Source of the DNA: Actinospica acidithermotolerans
GTDB taxonomy: Bacteria; Actinomycetota; Actinomycetes; Streptomycetales; Catenulisporaceae
DNA: 32,957 bases
Direction: 5' to 3'
NCBI RefSeq assembly: GCF_018139625.1
Contig: NZ_JAGSOH010000082.1
Span: forward strand, 1 to 32,957
In this document: positions 1 to 9,702 of the stretch, piece by piece
How the letters are laid out: each line of letters opens with the position of its first letter
How positions within the stretch are numbered: position 1 is the stretch's first letter
Program-made: the position numbers and the translations under genes
Notes under the pieces: generated by a model
Told to the model about the DNA's origin: nothing
Seen by the model: only the letters and a program-made list of their open reading frames with translations
Databases searched by the model: none

Positions 1-2920
1 GGGCGGACGGCGGCAGGAGGGCGGCGGGGGACTCGTCGGTCAGCGACGCGACCACCTGGTCGAGCCACGCTGTGGCCGCGGTCTCGAAGTCGGGCTCGCA
101 GTCGGTGCGGGGGGAGATCCGGGTGGCGCCCAGCTCTTCCAGGCGCCGGTCCAGCCTGCGGCCGTGGCCGCAGAAGTCGTTGTAGGAGGAGTCGCCGAAC
201 GCCAGGACCGAGTAGCGCAGCTTCTCCAGCCGGGCGTCGGTGCCGGCCAGGGCCTCCCAGAAGCCGCTGCCGTTGTCGGGCGCGTCGCCGTCACCGAAGG
301 TGCTGGTGATCAGCAGGGTGTCGGCGTCGGCGGGGAGGGCGGCGGGGTCGATCTCGTCCATGCCGAGCACGGTCACGTCGTGGCCGGCGGCCTTCAGCCG
401 CTGCGCGGCGATGGAGGCGAACTCCTCGGCGTTGCCGGTCTGGGAGGCCCAGAGCACTGTGATGCGGCGGCGCCCCGCGACCGAGGCTGAGCCCAAAGGC
501 GCCGCCTGCGCGTACGCGACGACGGCGGCGGCGCGGGAGAAGCGGCCGGCCAGGAGCCCGTCGACCCACGCCTTGCGCTCGGGGTGCAGCGGCGCGGAGG
601 CCGGGAGGACGGGAACTCCCGCCGGGTTCTCGCCGATGCCGGCCAGGAAGCCTGCGAGGTAGCGCCGTTCGTGTTCTTCGAACGCGGGCGGCCGGGGGTC
701 GGCGATGCCGAGGGCGGCGGCGAGCGAGTCGTCGGGTGAGGCGGCGTTCGCCACGTCCACGACCCCCTCGCTCTTCGGTGCGGAGACGACCACCGGGATG
801 GCGGACCTGGTCAGCGAGACCGCGCAGACCTTGAACTCCGGCTGGAAGGAGAGCGGGTCCACGGCGTCGCTGGTCACGGCGTTGACGCTGAGGTATTCGC
901 CGAACAGATCGTTCCAGTGGAAGGGTGCGAAGGCGCAACCCCGCCGCACCCGATCCGTCAGAACCGCCGGGAGCACGGCGCGGCCGCGGCGCGAGGCGAC
1001 CTCGACCGGGTCGCCGTCGGCGAGGCCGAGGCCGGCGGCGTCCTGGGGGTGGATCTCGATGAACGGGCCCGGGTTGAGCTTGTTGAGCTTCCCGACCTTG
1101 CCGGTCTTGGTGAGCGTGTGCCACTGGTGCTGGAGGCGGCCGGTGTTGAGGACGAACGGGTAGTCGTCGTCCGGCATCTCCCGCGCGGGCAGGTGCGGGC
1201 GGGGGAAGAAGACTCCGCGGCCGGACGGAGTCGGGAACCTCGGCCTTCCGTCGGCGTCGAGGTAGCGGATCGGGTTGCGGTCGGGGCCGCCGGGCGCCGC
1301 GGGCCACTGGACGGGGGTCTCGCGCAGCCGGTCGTACGAGGCGCCGGTCAGGTCGTAGCCGGTCTTCTCGTTACGTGCGCGCTTGATCTCCTCGAAGACT
1401 TCTTCGGCGCTCGCGTAGTCGAAGGCCTCCGCGTAGCCCATCGCCCGTGCGACCTTGGCGATGATCAGCCAGTCGGGCGTCGCGTCGCCGGGAGCGTCCA
1501 CCGCGGGCCGGGCGAGTGTGAGGTTCCGTTCACTGTTGATCAACACGCCCTCGGCCTCGGTCCACAGCGCGCCGGGCAGGACCACGTCGGCGTATCCGTT
1601 GGTCTCGGTGTCGGCGAAGACGTCCTGCGTGACGACGAACTCCGCCGCCTCGAGGCCGGCGATCACCGTCTTGCGGTTCGCGACCGAAGCGACGGGGTTG
1701 GTGCAGATGATCCAGCAGGCCTTGATCGCCCCCGCCGCCATCTGCTCGAACATCTCGATCGTGCCCTTGCCGACGCCGTCCTCGCGCACCGTGCCGGCCG
1801 GCAGGTCCCAGAGCTCTTCGATGAACGCGCGGTCGTCCGCCGCCAGGACGCTGCGCTGGCCGGGCAGCCCGGGGCCCATGTAGCCCATCTCGCGGCCGCC
1901 CATCGCGTTCGGCTGGCCGGTCAGCGAGAACGGGCCGCTGCCCGGACGGCAGATCGCGCCCGTGGCCAGGTGCAGGTTGACCAGGGCGTTCGTGTTCCAG
2001 GTGCCGTGCGTGGACTGGTTGAGCCCCATCGTCCAGCAGGACATCCAGGCGCCGGCCTCGCCGATCCACCTCGCCGCCGTGCGGATGTCCTGCTCGGGGA
2101 TGCCGGTGAGCTCGGCGACGGCGGCGGGCGGGTAGTCGGCCAGGAACTCCGGCATCGCCTCCCAGCCCTCCGTGTGCGCGGCGATGAAGTCCGGGTCGGT
2201 GTGGCCGTTCTCGACGAGCAGGTGCAGCAGGCCGTTCAGCAGCGCGAGGTCCGCACCAGGCTTGATCTGCAGGAACAGGTCGGCCTTCTCCGCCGTGGCG
2301 CTGCGCCGGGGGTCGACGACGATCAGCTTCGCGCCCGCCCTGACCCGCTCCATCATCCGCAGGAACAGGATCGGGTGGCACTCGGCCATGTTCGAGCCGG
2401 TGACCAGGAAGACGTCCGCCTTCTCGAAGTCCTCGTAGGAGCCGGGCGGCCCGTCCGCGCCGAGCGAGAGCTTGTAGCCGGTCCCGGCGCTGGCCATGCA
2501 CAGCCGCGAGTTCGACTCGATCTGATTGGTCCGGATGTAGCCCTTGGCCAGCTTGTTCGCCAGGTACTGCGCCTCCAGGCTCATCTGGCCGGAGACGTAG
2601 AGCGCGAAGGAGTCGGGGCCGTGCTCGTCGATGATCGCGCGCAGCCTGGCGGCCGTCTGCGCGATCGCCGCGTCCAGGGCGACGGCCGAGGGCTCGGCGC
2701 CGCGGCCCGCGCGCACCAGCGCCGTCGTCAGCCGGCCCGGCGCGGCCAGCATCTCCGCCGTGGTCGCGCCCTTCGTGCAGAGTTTGCCGAAGTTCGCCGG
2801 GTGCGCCTTGTCGCCGGAGGCCTTGCGCACGCTCCGCTTCCCGTCGGGTCCCGTCTCGATGTCGAGCACGAGCCCGCAGCCGACCCCGCAGTACGAGCAC
2901 ACGGTCCGAACCTGAGTCAC
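1..2920 (-). CDS. nasA: Assimilatory nitrate reductase fused to a flavodoxin/flavoprotein module (3' end outside window)
   Basis: Molybdopterin oxidoreductase that would reduce nitrate to nitrite in the cytoplasm for nitrogen assimilation. GTG start at 2920 preceded by an AGGGAG ribosome site. The N-terminus has the 4Fe-4S ligands CSYCGVGC (C8, C11, C15) and C48. The stretch [14 protein letters not shown] contains the Cys expected to bind molybdenum. A molybdopterin-dinucleotide binding domain lies at about residues 585-700 ([17 protein letters not shown]). From about residue 820 a flavodoxin domain starts ([15 protein letters not shown]), the FMN module of sulfite reductase flavoprotein alpha. 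About 973 residues are visible; the FAD/NAD(P)H reductase part is presumably beyond the left edge. Known actinobacterial fusions of this type take electrons directly from NAD(P)H. The symbol is by family; narB or 'bifunctional nitrate reductase/sulfite reductase flavoprotein alpha' would serve equally. Confidence 0.93.
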   Translation of the reverse strand, partial: MTQVRTVCSYCGVGCGLVLDIETGPDGKRSVRKASGDKAHPANFGKLCTKGATTAEMLAAPGRLTTALVRAGRGAEPSAVALDAAIAQTAARLRAIIDEHGPDSFALYVSGQMSLEAQYLANKLAKGYIRTNQIESNSRLCMASAGTGYKLSLGADGPPGSYEDFEKADVFLVTGSNMAECHPILFLRMMERVRAGAKLIVVDPRRSATAEKADLFLQIKPGADLALLNGLLHLLVENGHTDPDFIAAHTEGWEAMPEFLADYPPAAVAELTGIPEQDIRTAARWIGEAGAWMSCWTMGLNQSTHGTWNTNALVNLHLATGAICRPGSGPFSLTGQPNAMGGREMGYMGPGLPGQRSVLAADDRAFIEELWDLPAGTVREDGVGKGTIEMFEQMAAGAIKACWIICTNPVASVANRKTVIAGLEAAEFVVTQDVFADTETNGYADVVLPGALWTEAEGVLINSERNLTLARPAVDAPGDATPDWLIIAKVARAMGYAEAFDYASAEEVFEEIKRARNEKTGYDLTGASYDRLRETPVQWPAAPGGPDRNPIRYLDADGRPRFPTPSGRGVFFPRPHLPAREMPDDDYPFVLNTGRLQHQWHTLTKTGKVGKLNKLNPGPFIEIHPQDAAGLGLADGDPVEVASRRGRAVLPAVLTDRVRRGCAFAPFHWNDLFGEYLSVNAVTSDAVDPLSFQPEFKVCAVSLTRSAIPVVVSAPKSEGVVDVANAASPDDSLAAALGIADPRPPAFEEHERRYLAGFLAGIGENPAGVPVLPASAPLHPERKAWVDGLLAGRFSRAAAVVAYAQAAPLGSASVAGRRRITVLWASQTGNAEEFASIAAQRLKAAGHDVTVLGMDEIDPAALPADADTLLITSTFGDGDAPDNGSGFWEALAGTDARLEKLRYSVLAFGDSSYNDFCGHGRRLDRRLEELGATRISPRTDCEPDFETAATAWLDQVVASLTDESPAALLPPSA

Positions 2921-2967
2921 GTCGCTCCCTCTGTGTGAAGAGATCAACGTCGACCGTAAGAAACAGC

Positions 2968-2985
2968 CGTGACACCGAGGTCACG
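2968..2985. promoter_or_regulatory. Inverted repeat upstream of the nitrate reductase gene (candidate operator)
   Basis: CGTGAC, six bases, GTCACG: a perfect 6+6 inverted repeat about 48 bp upstream of the nitrate reductase start. Actinobacterial nitrate genes are commonly controlled by GlnR, whose boxes contain GTnAC half sites spaced by six bases, so this fits loosely. The second half of a full 22-bp GlnR box is not clear. Seen: the palindrome. Inferred: the regulator. Confidence 0.35.
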
Positions 2986-3209
2986 CGGGGCCGCACCGGA
3001 TGTTTCGCCTCACGCACAACTCGGTGGCGGCCGCGGAGAGGATGCGCACGTCGGCGGCCCGGCGGATGTTGCGCGCCCCGCACACCTCCGCCGGCACCGC
3101 CGGTCCCGGACCCTCGCCGCCCGGCGCCGTGCCCTCCCGGCTGACCCGTTCGGACGCTCCCCGCGCGTGCGATTTGTCCGGAGATCGCGGGCCTGGGAGG
3201 ATCACCGGC

Positions 3210-3821
3210 ATGTCCAACGATCTGGAGCCTGAAGCGTCCGGCTGGGACGCGATCGACGCCGTCTTCGACGAGCTCTACGGCGGGATCGAACCCGTGCACG
3301 TCGGCTACATCCCTGGCCTCGCCGCCGGCAGCGGGCTGCAGGGCTGCTCGGCGTACCGGGCCGCCGACCACTGGCATTACGTCACCTACGGGCTGACCGA
3401 GCTGTGGGACAAGAGCGAGGAGGCGGACCCGGAGATCAGCGGCTGGGGCTACGAGTTCACCCTGCGCGCGCCGGCCGAGGCCGGCGAGGACAAGCCGCCG
3501 CAGTGGCCCTTCAACCTGCTGGAGCAGCTCGCGAAGACGACGAATCAGGGCGGGTCCGTCTACGAGGTCGGGCACCGCATCGACGTGCGCCGGCCGATCA
3601 CCGGCGAGGACGGCACCGCCCTGACCGCCCTCGCGATCACCCGCGACACCGAGCTGCCCGAGCTGATCGACAGCCCGAACGGCGCGTTCGCGCTGCTTCA
3701 GGTCGTCGGCATCACGGCCGACGAGCTCGCGCGGATGAAGGACACCAGCACGGCCGCCGTCCTCGAGGACCTCGCCGAGGGCAACCCGCTGCTGATCACG
3801 GATCCGGCCCGGGCGAAGTAG
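3210..3821 (+). CDS. SUFU (suppressor of fused) domain protein
   Basis: A 203-residue soluble protein. The pattern WDAIDAVFDELYGG, then HWHYVTYGLTELW, then SGWGYEFTLR, then WPFNLLEQLA is the typical order of bacterial SUFU-domain proteins. ATG at 3210 is preceded by GGGAGG eight bases upstream. The frame stays open back to 3000, but the ribosome site and domain start favour 3210. Bacterial SUFU proteins have no settled role; some are immunity proteins of polymorphic toxins. No toxin gene is next to this one, so a housekeeping or stray-immunity role cannot be separated. It converges with the alcohol dehydrogenase gene. Confidence 0.85.
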   Translation: MSNDLEPEASGWDAIDAVFDELYGGIEPVHVGYIPGLAAGSGLQGCSAYRAADHWHYVTYGLTELWDKSEEADPEISGWGYEFTLRAPAEAGEDKPPQWPFNLLEQLAKTTNQGGSVYEVGHRIDVRRPITGEDGTALTALAITRDTELPELIDSPNGAFALLQVVGITADELARMKDTSTAAVLEDLAEGNPLLITDPARAK

Positions 3822-3823
3822 CC

Positions 3824-3936
3824 CGGCCGGCGCCGCGGCGGCAGCACGGACCGGGGGTTCCTCCGACGACGCGGATGACGACGCGGTAGAGCGGCGTGTC
3901 GTCGCGGACGGGACCGGCGGCCGGCGCCGCGGCGGC
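3824..3936. repeat. Two identical 19-bp direct repeats between convergent genes
   Basis: The same 19-bp G+C-only word occurs at 3824-3842 and 3918-3936 (period 94), the first copy three bases after the SUFU stop codon. Each contains GGCGCC and can fold on itself, so the pair may serve transcription termination between the convergent genes. No T-tract follows. The rest of 3822-3960 shows nothing else. Confidence 0.5.
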
Positions 3937-3960
3937 GGAGCGGCTCGAGGTCGGACGAGC

Positions 3961-4986
3961 TTAGAACTCGAAGACGAGCCTCGCCGGGACGCGGCCGCCG
4001 ACGACCTCGTCGAAGCACTCGTTGACCTGGTCGAGGCTGCGGGACTCGGCGATCACCTCGGTGCGTCCCGCGGCGTGCAGGGCGAAGACCTCGGCGAGGT
4101 CCTGGCGGGTGCCGACGATCGATCCGATGATCGACTTGCCGCTGATCACGGTGTCGAAGATCGGGACGCTCATCGTGCCGTCGGCGGGCAGCGCGACGCA
4201 GACCAGCCGCCCGCCGCGGCGCAGCGAGCCGTAGGCCTGCTCGAAGGCGCGCGGCGAGGTGGCGAGCGCGATGGCCACGTCGGCGCCGCCGAGCCGGCGG
4301 ATCGCCTTGGCGGCGTCGCCCGCGCGGCCGTCGACGACCTCGTCCGCGCCGAGGCGGGCGGCGAGCTCGAGCTTCGAGTCCTCGATGTCCACCGCGATCA
4401 CCCGGCCGCCGGCGATCTTGGCGTACTGCAGGGCGAGGTGGCCGAGGCCGCCGATGCCGAAGATCACGGCGGTCTCGGCCGGGCGCAGCCGGGAGACCTT
4501 CACCGCCTTGAACGTCGTCAGCCCGGCGCAGGTCAGCGGTGCGGCCTCGAACGGAGTGACCCCGTCCGGAACCGAGACGACGTACCGGTCGTCGGCCACC
4601 GCGTACTCGGCGTACGTGCCGTCGACCGAGAAGCCGCTGTTCTTCTGCTTCGTGCACAGCGTCTCCCAGCCGGAGAGGCAGTACGAGCAGGTCCCGCATG
4701 CCGAGCCGAGCCACGCGATGGCCACCCGCTCGCCGATCCGGTGCGCGTCGGCTCCCGGGCCGAGCGCCTCGACGATGCCGATGCCCTCGTGGCCGGGGAT
4801 GTACGGCGTGCTCGGCTTCGCGGCCCAGTCGCCGTGCGCGGCGTGGATGTCCGTGTGGCACACCCCCGAGGTCTCCATCCGCACCAGCACCTGCCCGGGA
4901 CCCGGCGTCGGCACCGGCATCTCGCGGACCTCCAGCTTCGCGCCCAGTTCGGGGACGACGACTGCTCGCATGGTGGTGGCGGTCAC
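3961..4986 (-). CDS. adhP: Zinc-dependent alcohol dehydrogenase, AdhP type
   Basis: Medium-chain dehydrogenase/reductase that interconverts primary alcohols and aldehydes with NAD. Catalytic zinc site: GVCHTD (Cys) and GHEGIG (His-Glu). Structural zinc site: four Cys in CGTCSYCLSGWETLC. Cofactor site: GIGGLGHLALQYAK followed by an acidic residue (VIAVDIEDSK), which favours NAD over NADP. The sequence follows Escherichia coli AdhP along its whole length (341 aa, normal). GTG at 4986 is chosen because GAAGGAG lies seven bases upstream; ATG at 4971 (MRAVVVPE) is in frame five codons later and is the alternative. Monocistronic; its upstream region is shared with the divergent TPR gene. Confidence 0.93.
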   Translation of the reverse strand: MTATTMRAVVVPELGAKLEVREMPVPTPGPGQVLVRMETSGVCHTDIHAAHGDWAAKPSTPYIPGHEGIGIVEALGPGADAHRIGERVAIAWLGSACGTCSYCLSGWETLCTKQKNSGFSVDGTYAEYAVADDRYVVSVPDGVTPFEAAPLTCAGLTTFKAVKVSRLRPAETAVIFGIGGLGHLALQYAKIAGGRVIAVDIEDSKLELAARLGADEVVDGRAGDAAKAIRRLGGADVAIALATSPRAFEQAYGSLRRGGRLVCVALPADGTMSVPIFDTVISGKSIIGSIVGTRQDLAEVFALHAAGRTEVIAESRSLDQVNECFDEVVGGRVPARLVFEF

Positions 4987-5149
4987 GGGGAGACTCCTTC
5001 GTCTGCGCGGGCTCACGTGGGCGGTGCGGGCCCGCAAGGACCCGCCCGCCATGTCCTTGCTCAGGCTCCCGTCCGCAGCGGCGCGTCGTCAACCGTCCCC
5101 GGCCGCTCCAGGCGGAGTGGGCGCGGTCGGCGCCGGGGCCATCAGGGCA

Positions 5150-5187
5150 TTGCGCGCAGTGTGCGGCGGCTGCTATTACCATCGGCG
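5150..5187 (+). promoter_or_regulatory. Candidate promoter giving a leaderless mRNA for the TPR gene
   Basis: TTGCGC at 5150-5155 and TATTAC at 5174-5179, spaced 18 bp. The predicted start of transcription falls on or next to the GTG start codon at 5187, and no ribosome site is visible upstream of that GTG. Confidence 0.5.
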
Positions 5188-6431
5188 TGATTTTCAAGCG
5201 TTCAGGCGGGCTGCGGCACAGCGAGCCGCGCCGCTCCGAGTCGGCCGCATCCGCCGTCCGGACGCGCGGCCGGGCCGCTCAAGCGCTGCGCCAGGCCGAC
5301 ACCGGCGGGGCGCTGGCGCTGCTCGACGGGCTCGTCGAGTACTGGCAGAAGGACGCTTTGACGGCGCGGAGCCTGGCCAGCGCCGAACTCGCCGAGGTGG
5401 AGACGCTGCGCGCGATCGCGCTGGACCGCGCGGAACGCTACGACGAGGTGCCCTCCGCCTGTGATCGAGCACTGCGGCTTTTCGGAGCCTGGGAGGCCAA
5501 GGCCCTCGACGCGCGGTCGCAGATCTCCCTGCTCCTCGGACTGCGGATCCAGGCGCTCGAAGCCGTGGACGCCGACGACGAACGGCGTGCCGAGGTCTTC
5601 GAGGAGTCGGTCGACATCCTGGCCGCCCTGCCGGGCGCTGCCCGGCGGACGGCGGTGTGGCTGATCTGGACCAGGAAACTCATCACGCTGCGATTCGACC
5701 GCGGCGAGACCGACGAGGCCTTTCGGCTCGTCCGGCAGCTCGTCGATCGCCTGCCGGGGATCGGCGGCCTGCCGAGAGCGGGATTCAAGGCCGTGCAGGA
5801 GGCCCTGGCATTCGTGCACGAACTGGCGCCGAGGGCGGCGCAGGCCGGGGACCCGCGGCTCGCGACCGAGCTCGTCGACCGATGCGTCGCGCTGTTCGAG
5901 AATGTCGGGGCCGACGACTTGAGCGAGCAGCAGGGTCTGGACGTCGCCAGGATCGCCGTGGCGGGCGGCTTGAAGTTCGACCGCCTCGGCCTCGCCGATC
6001 CCAGCACGACGCTCTACGCCTTCGCGGTCGACCGGTTCCGCGCGTTGGGCGACGTCAGCGGCCGCGACGCCAAGCTGCGTGCGGTCTTCGCGACAAGCCT
6101 CAACGGCTACGCTTGGCAGCTGGCGAAGCGCGGTGACTCCGAGGCCGGCCTCCCGGTCGCGCAGGAAGCCGTCGAATACGCCCGCGGCGCCGTCCAGGAC
6201 GCTGCCGTGGCATCGAGCAGCAGCATGCCCGACATGCGTTTCACCCTAGCGGCAGCCCTCGACACCCTCGCCACGCTTCACGCCCAGCGCGGCGCCATGG
6301 ACGTCGCCCGCGATCTCGCCGTCGAGGCACACGAACTGGCCGCGGAGCAGGGCGCGCACGCCGCGACGCTGAAGCTCATCACGATGATCGACGAGGGCGC
6401 CACCAGCGGTTTCGCCGACCGGGAGGCGTGA
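5187..6431 (+). CDS. Tetratricopeptide-like helical protein
   Basis: 414 residues, almost entirely amphipathic helices: repeated helical hairpins such as ALRQADTGGALALLDGLVEYW, ARTAVWLIWTRKLITLRFDRG and LDTLATLHAQRGAMDVARDL, the last ones close to TPR consensus. No signal peptide or membrane segment, so probably a cytoplasmic scaffold or protein-binding partner. GTG at 5187 is chosen from the promoter spacing; the frame is open further upstream, but that part overlaps the alcohol dehydrogenase leader. Its stop (TGA, 6429-6431) overlaps an in-frame GTG of the next gene, and it lies 92 bp before that gene's preferred start, so the two are probably cotranscribed. TPR proteins bind Hsp90-type chaperones in eukaryotes, which makes the partnership with the next gene suggestive. 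Confidence 0.7.
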   Translation: MIFKRSGGLRHSEPRRSESAASAVRTRGRAAQALRQADTGGALALLDGLVEYWQKDALTARSLASAELAEVETLRAIALDRAERYDEVPSACDRALRLFGAWEAKALDARSQISLLLGLRIQALEAVDADDERRAEVFEESVDILAALPGAARRTAVWLIWTRKLITLRFDRGETDEAFRLVRQLVDRLPGIGGLPRAGFKAVQEALAFVHELAPRAAQAGDPRLATELVDRCVALFENVGADDLSEQQGLDVARIAVAGGLKFDRLGLADPSTTLYAFAVDRFRALGDVSGRDAKLRAVFATSLNGYAWQLAKRGDSEAGLPVAQEAVEYARGAVQDAAVASSSSMPDMRFTLAAALDTLATLHAQRGAMDVARDLAVEAHELAAEQGAHAATLKLITMIDEGATSGFADREA

Positions 6432-6523
6432 ACCGGGGTCGCGTCCCGTTGCCTGGCCTCGCCGCCGTCCTCGCGGACGGTAGCCTGCCTGTCGTCGTTG
6501 CTGTCGGGCAGAGGGAATTCTCG

Positions 6524-9500
6524 GTGACTGACCAGTTCGAGACCGCGGCGATCCGCGAGCGTGTGCTGGGTTCGTGGACGGCGGCGCCGGTGCGCTTCCG
6601 GGAGGACGCGAACCTCGAGGAGGACCTGGTCCTCGGCGGCTACCGGGACCGGGTGCTCGTCGAGTTGGCGCAGAACGCGGCGGACGCGGCCGCGCGGGCC
6701 GGGGTTCCGGGGCGGCTGCGGTTCACGCTGGCGGCGGGCGCTGCCGGGGAGCCGGTGCTGCGCGCCGCGAACACCGGGGTCCCGCTGGACGCGGGCGGCG
6801 TTCTCGGGCTCTCCACCCTGCGTGCCTCAGCCAAACGCGATGAGGGCCATGGAGGGGAGCCCGGCGCGGCGGTGCCGGTCGGGCGGTTCGGCGTCGGGTT
6901 CGCGGCGGTGCTGGCCGTGAGCGACGCGCCCGCGGTGTTTTCGGGCGGCGGCGGCGTCCGTTTCTCGCTCACCGACGCGCGGGCCGACGTGAACCGGGCG
7001 GCCGAACAGAACCCCGAGCTGGCCGCCGAGGTGACGCGGCGCGGCGGGCGCGTTCCGGTGCTGCGGCTCCCGTACCCCGCCGAGGGAACGCCGCCGTGGG
7101 GATACGACACGGTGGTCGAGCTGCCGCTGCGTGACGAGGCCGCGGCGGTGCTCGTGCGCGGACTCCTGACAGGGCTCGATGACACGATACTGCTCGCCCT
7201 GCCGCAGCTTTCCGAGGTGGTCGTCGAGTTCGACGGCGATATCCGGACGCTGACCGCCGATCGCGGCGTGCGCGGCGAGTGCGTGGTGGCCGACGGGTCG
7301 CGCACGACGCGCTGGCGGCTGGCCGAGGCGCGCGGCGAACTCGCCCCGGCCCTGCTCGCAGACCGGCCGGTCGAGGAGCGCGACCGGCCCTGGTGGTCGC
7401 TGACGTGGGCCGTGCCGGTGGACGCGGACGGCGGCCCGCAGCGGCTGCGCACCGCACCCGTGCTGCACGCCCCGACGCCGACCGACGAGCCGCTGGGCCT
7501 GCCCGCGCTGCTGATCGCCTCGCTGCCGCTGGAGGTCACCCGCCGCCGGGTCGCCCCCGGCCCGCTTGCCGAGTACCTGCTCGATCGCGCCGCCCAAGCG
7601 TACGCGCAGCTGGTCACGGCTTGGCCGACCCGTACCCCGGCGCTGCTGCGGCTGGTGCCGGGACCGATGGGGGAGGGGGCGATCGACGGCGGCCTGCGCG
7701 GCCGGATCGCCGCCCTGCTGCCCGAGGCCGCGTTCCTGCCCGCCGCGAACGCGGATCCGGCGCCGCTGCGGCCGCGCGACGCGGTCGTGCTCGACCCCTG
7801 CGATGCCGCGCTCGTGGAGGCCGTGCGCGAGGCGCTGCCCGGCCTGCTGCCTGCCGGGTGGGAGCGGGACCAGGCAGCGGGTACCGCGCTCGGCATCCGC
7901 CGTCTCGGCCCGGTCGAGCTGGCCGAGACCCTCTCCAACCTGGATCGGGATCCGGCGTGGTGGGGTGCGCTCTACGCCGCCCTGTACGGCGTCTTCGGTC
8001 AGGACCCCGACACCGGCGAGACGCTGGCCGCCCTGCCGGTCCCGCTCGCCGACGGCCGGACCGTGCGCGGCGCCCGCGGCAGCCTGCTTCCGGTGGCCGA
8101 ACTCGACGCGTCCGTGAGCGCCGCTCTCAGGCCGCTCGGGCTCCGGATCGTGCACCCGGGCACGCTTGCCCACGGCGGCAGCGGCGCGTCCTCGCTCCTC
8201 GAACGGCTCGGCGCCCGGCCCGCGTATCCGCGCGTGCTGCTCGAAGAGCCCTCGCTGCGTGCCGCGATCGCCGGCGCCCACGATCCGCTGTCGCACACGC
8301 ACGATCTCGACGCCGCCGAGAGCCTCACCCCGGACCGGCTCGCCGGCGCCGTGCTCGGTCTGGTCCGCGCCGCCGATCCCGGCCCGCACGAACGCTTCGA
8401 CCTCGGCGACCTGCAGCTGCCCGACGACCGCGGTGGCCACCTGCCGGCCCGCGAACTGCTGCTGCCCGGCTCGCCGCTCGCCGAAGTCGTCGACCCCGAG
8501 GCGTACGGCACCGTCGACGAGGACTTCGTACAGCGCTGGGGGGAGGCCACGCTGCGCGCGGTCGGCGTCCTCGATACGCTCACCGTCGTACGCGCGCAGA
8601 GCGTGCTGCTCGACATCGACACCCTGGACGACGACCTCGTCGACCTCGACGGCATCGCGGAGTGGATCGCGCACGCCAGGACCGCGATCGACGGCTCCGG
8701 CCACGACGCGTTCGCCCCCGTCGCCGACGAGTTCGCCGCCGTGCGCGATCTGGAGCTCGTCACCCGCTGGGATCGCGGACTCGACCTGATCGCCGAGACC
8801 CCGGCCCTGCGCGCCGCCGTCTCGCGGCCTGCCAGGGTGCTGTCGCAGGACGGTTCGTCGCTGGATCTGCCCTCGTACACGTCGTGGTGGCTCAGCCGGC
8901 ATCCGGTGCTCGACGGCCGGCGGCCCGCCGACCTCGCGACGAGTGCCGCGCCCGGCGGGCTGCTCGCAGGCCTCTACGATCCGGCGCCCGAGCACGGCAA
9001 GGATCCCGGGTTCCTGCTCCGGCTCGGCGTGCGCACCACGCTCGCCGCGCTGCTCGCCGCGCCGGGCGGCCCGGACGAACTGCTCGACCGGCTCGCCGAC
9101 CCCGCGCGCCCGGTCGGTCCGACCCAGCTCACCGCGCTCTACACCGCGCTGAGCGAGGTACCGGCCGACCGGGTGAACCCGCCGGGAGAGCTGCGTGCCT
9201 GGCAGGACGGCGAGCCCGTGGTCATCGACGCGGGCGAGGTGGTCGTGATCGACGCGCCCGACCTGATGCCGCTGCTCGACGGCCGCGCATACATCGTCGT
9301 TCCGGCGCACGCGGCCGCCCCGCTGGCCGACCTGCTCGACCTCGACCTCGTCTCCGAGGCGATTCCCGGCGCCGTCACCTCGGAGGGCCAGGAGCAGTCC
9401 GTGCCCGACGAGATCAGAGCGTTGCTGCCAGCATGCCCGGACACGTACATCGAGCACGACGAGCTGATCCTGGACGACGCCTTCGAGGTCGCCTGGCGCG

Positions 9501-9655
9501 TCATCGACGGAGTGCCGCACGCCTCGACGTTCGACGGCATGGCCCGCGCCCTGGCCTGGGTCTCCGGCCGCTGGGACCGCCGGCACCTCATCGCCGCGCT
9601 GCTCGCGGAACCGGAGCGCTCCGTCGAACTGACCGAGGAGACGTACTACGAGTAG
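6524..9655 (+). CDS. Sacsin N-terminal ATPase-like (Hsp90/GHKL fold) protein
   Basis: 1043 residues. The N-terminal 200 residues carry a GHKL ATP-binding domain of sacsin type: ELAQNAADAAA (the N-box Asn and Asp), AANTGVPLDAGGVLGLSTLR, and the glycine-rich lid GRFGVGFAAVLAVSD. The remaining 800 residues are low in recognisable motifs. Start: GTG at 6524 has AGAGGGA seven bases upstream and starts just before the conserved region (ETAAIRERVLGSW); the in-frame GTG at 6428, which overlaps the previous stop, would add 32 residues that do not resemble the family. Actinobacterial homologues of this length exist and are of unknown function. Chaperone or client-remodelling activity is inferred from the fold only. 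The gene ends in a triplicated stop-codon repeat. Confidence 0.88.
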   Translation: MTDQFETAAIRERVLGSWTAAPVRFREDANLEEDLVLGGYRDRVLVELAQNAADAAARAGVPGRLRFTLAAGAAGEPVLRAANTGVPLDAGGVLGLSTLRASAKRDEGHGGEPGAAVPVGRFGVGFAAVLAVSDAPAVFSGGGGVRFSLTDARADVNRAAEQNPELAAEVTRRGGRVPVLRLPYPAEGTPPWGYDTVVELPLRDEAAAVLVRGLLTGLDDTILLALPQLSEVVVEFDGDIRTLTADRGVRGECVVADGSRTTRWRLAEARGELAPALLADRPVEERDRPWWSLTWAVPVDADGGPQRLRTAPVLHAPTPTDEPLGLPALLIASLPLEVTRRRVAPGPLAEYLLDRAAQAYAQLVTAWPTRTPALLRLVPGPMGEGAIDGGLRGRIAALLPEAAFLPAANADPAPLRPRDAVVLDPCDAALVEAVREALPGLLPAGWERDQAAGTALGIRRLGPVELAETLSNLDRDPAWWGALYAALYGVFGQDPDTGETLAALPVPLADGRTVRGARGSLLPVAELDASVSAALRPLGLRIVHPGTLAHGGSGASSLLERLGARPAYPRVLLEEPSLRAAIAGAHDPLSHTHDLDAAESLTPDRLAGAVLGLVRAADPGPHERFDLGDLQLPDDRGGHLPARELLLPGSPLAEVVDPEAYGTVDEDFVQRWGEATLRAVGVLDTLTVVRAQSVLLDIDTLDDDLVDLDGIAEWIAHARTAIDGSGHDAFAPVADEFAAVRDLELVTRWDRGLDLIAETPALRAAVSRPARVLSQDGSSLDLPSYTSWWLSRHPVLDGRRPADLATSAAPGGLLAGLYDPAPEHGKDPGFLLRLGVRTTLAALLAAPGGPDELLDRLADPARPVGPTQLTALYTALSEVPADRVNPPGELRAWQDGEPVVIDAGEVVVIDAPDLMPLLDGRAYIVVPAHAAAPLADLLDLDLVSEAIPGAVTSEGQEQSVPDEIRALLPACPDTYIEHDELILDDAFEVAWRVIDGVPHASTFDGMARALAWVSGRWDRRHLIAALLAEPERSVELTEETYYE

Positions 9656-9694
9656 GGCGCGTTACGAGTCAGACACTTTACGAGTAGGAAGCGC
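9647..9694 (+). repeat. 16-bp x3 tandem repeat starting in the last codons of the sacsin-like gene
   Basis: TACGAGTAG (Tyr-Glu-stop) at 9647 recurs as TACGAGTCA at 9663 and TACGAGTAG at 9679, an exact 16-bp period. Units 1 and 3 match at 13 of 16 positions; unit 2 has diverged after the first seven bases. Confidence 0.6.
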
Positions 9695-9702
9695 TGACGG
9701 AA

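Noticed and set aside
6428-6523. In-frame GTG at 6428 as start of the sacsin-like gene
   Set aside because: The overlap with the previous stop is attractive, but the added 32 residues are unlike the family and GTG 6524 has a strong ribosome site.
6827-9586. 919-codon open frame on the minus strand opposite the sacsin-like gene
   Set aside because: A shadow of the real gene produced by high GC; Arg/Gly/Val-rich without any domain, while the plus strand has clear GHKL motifs.
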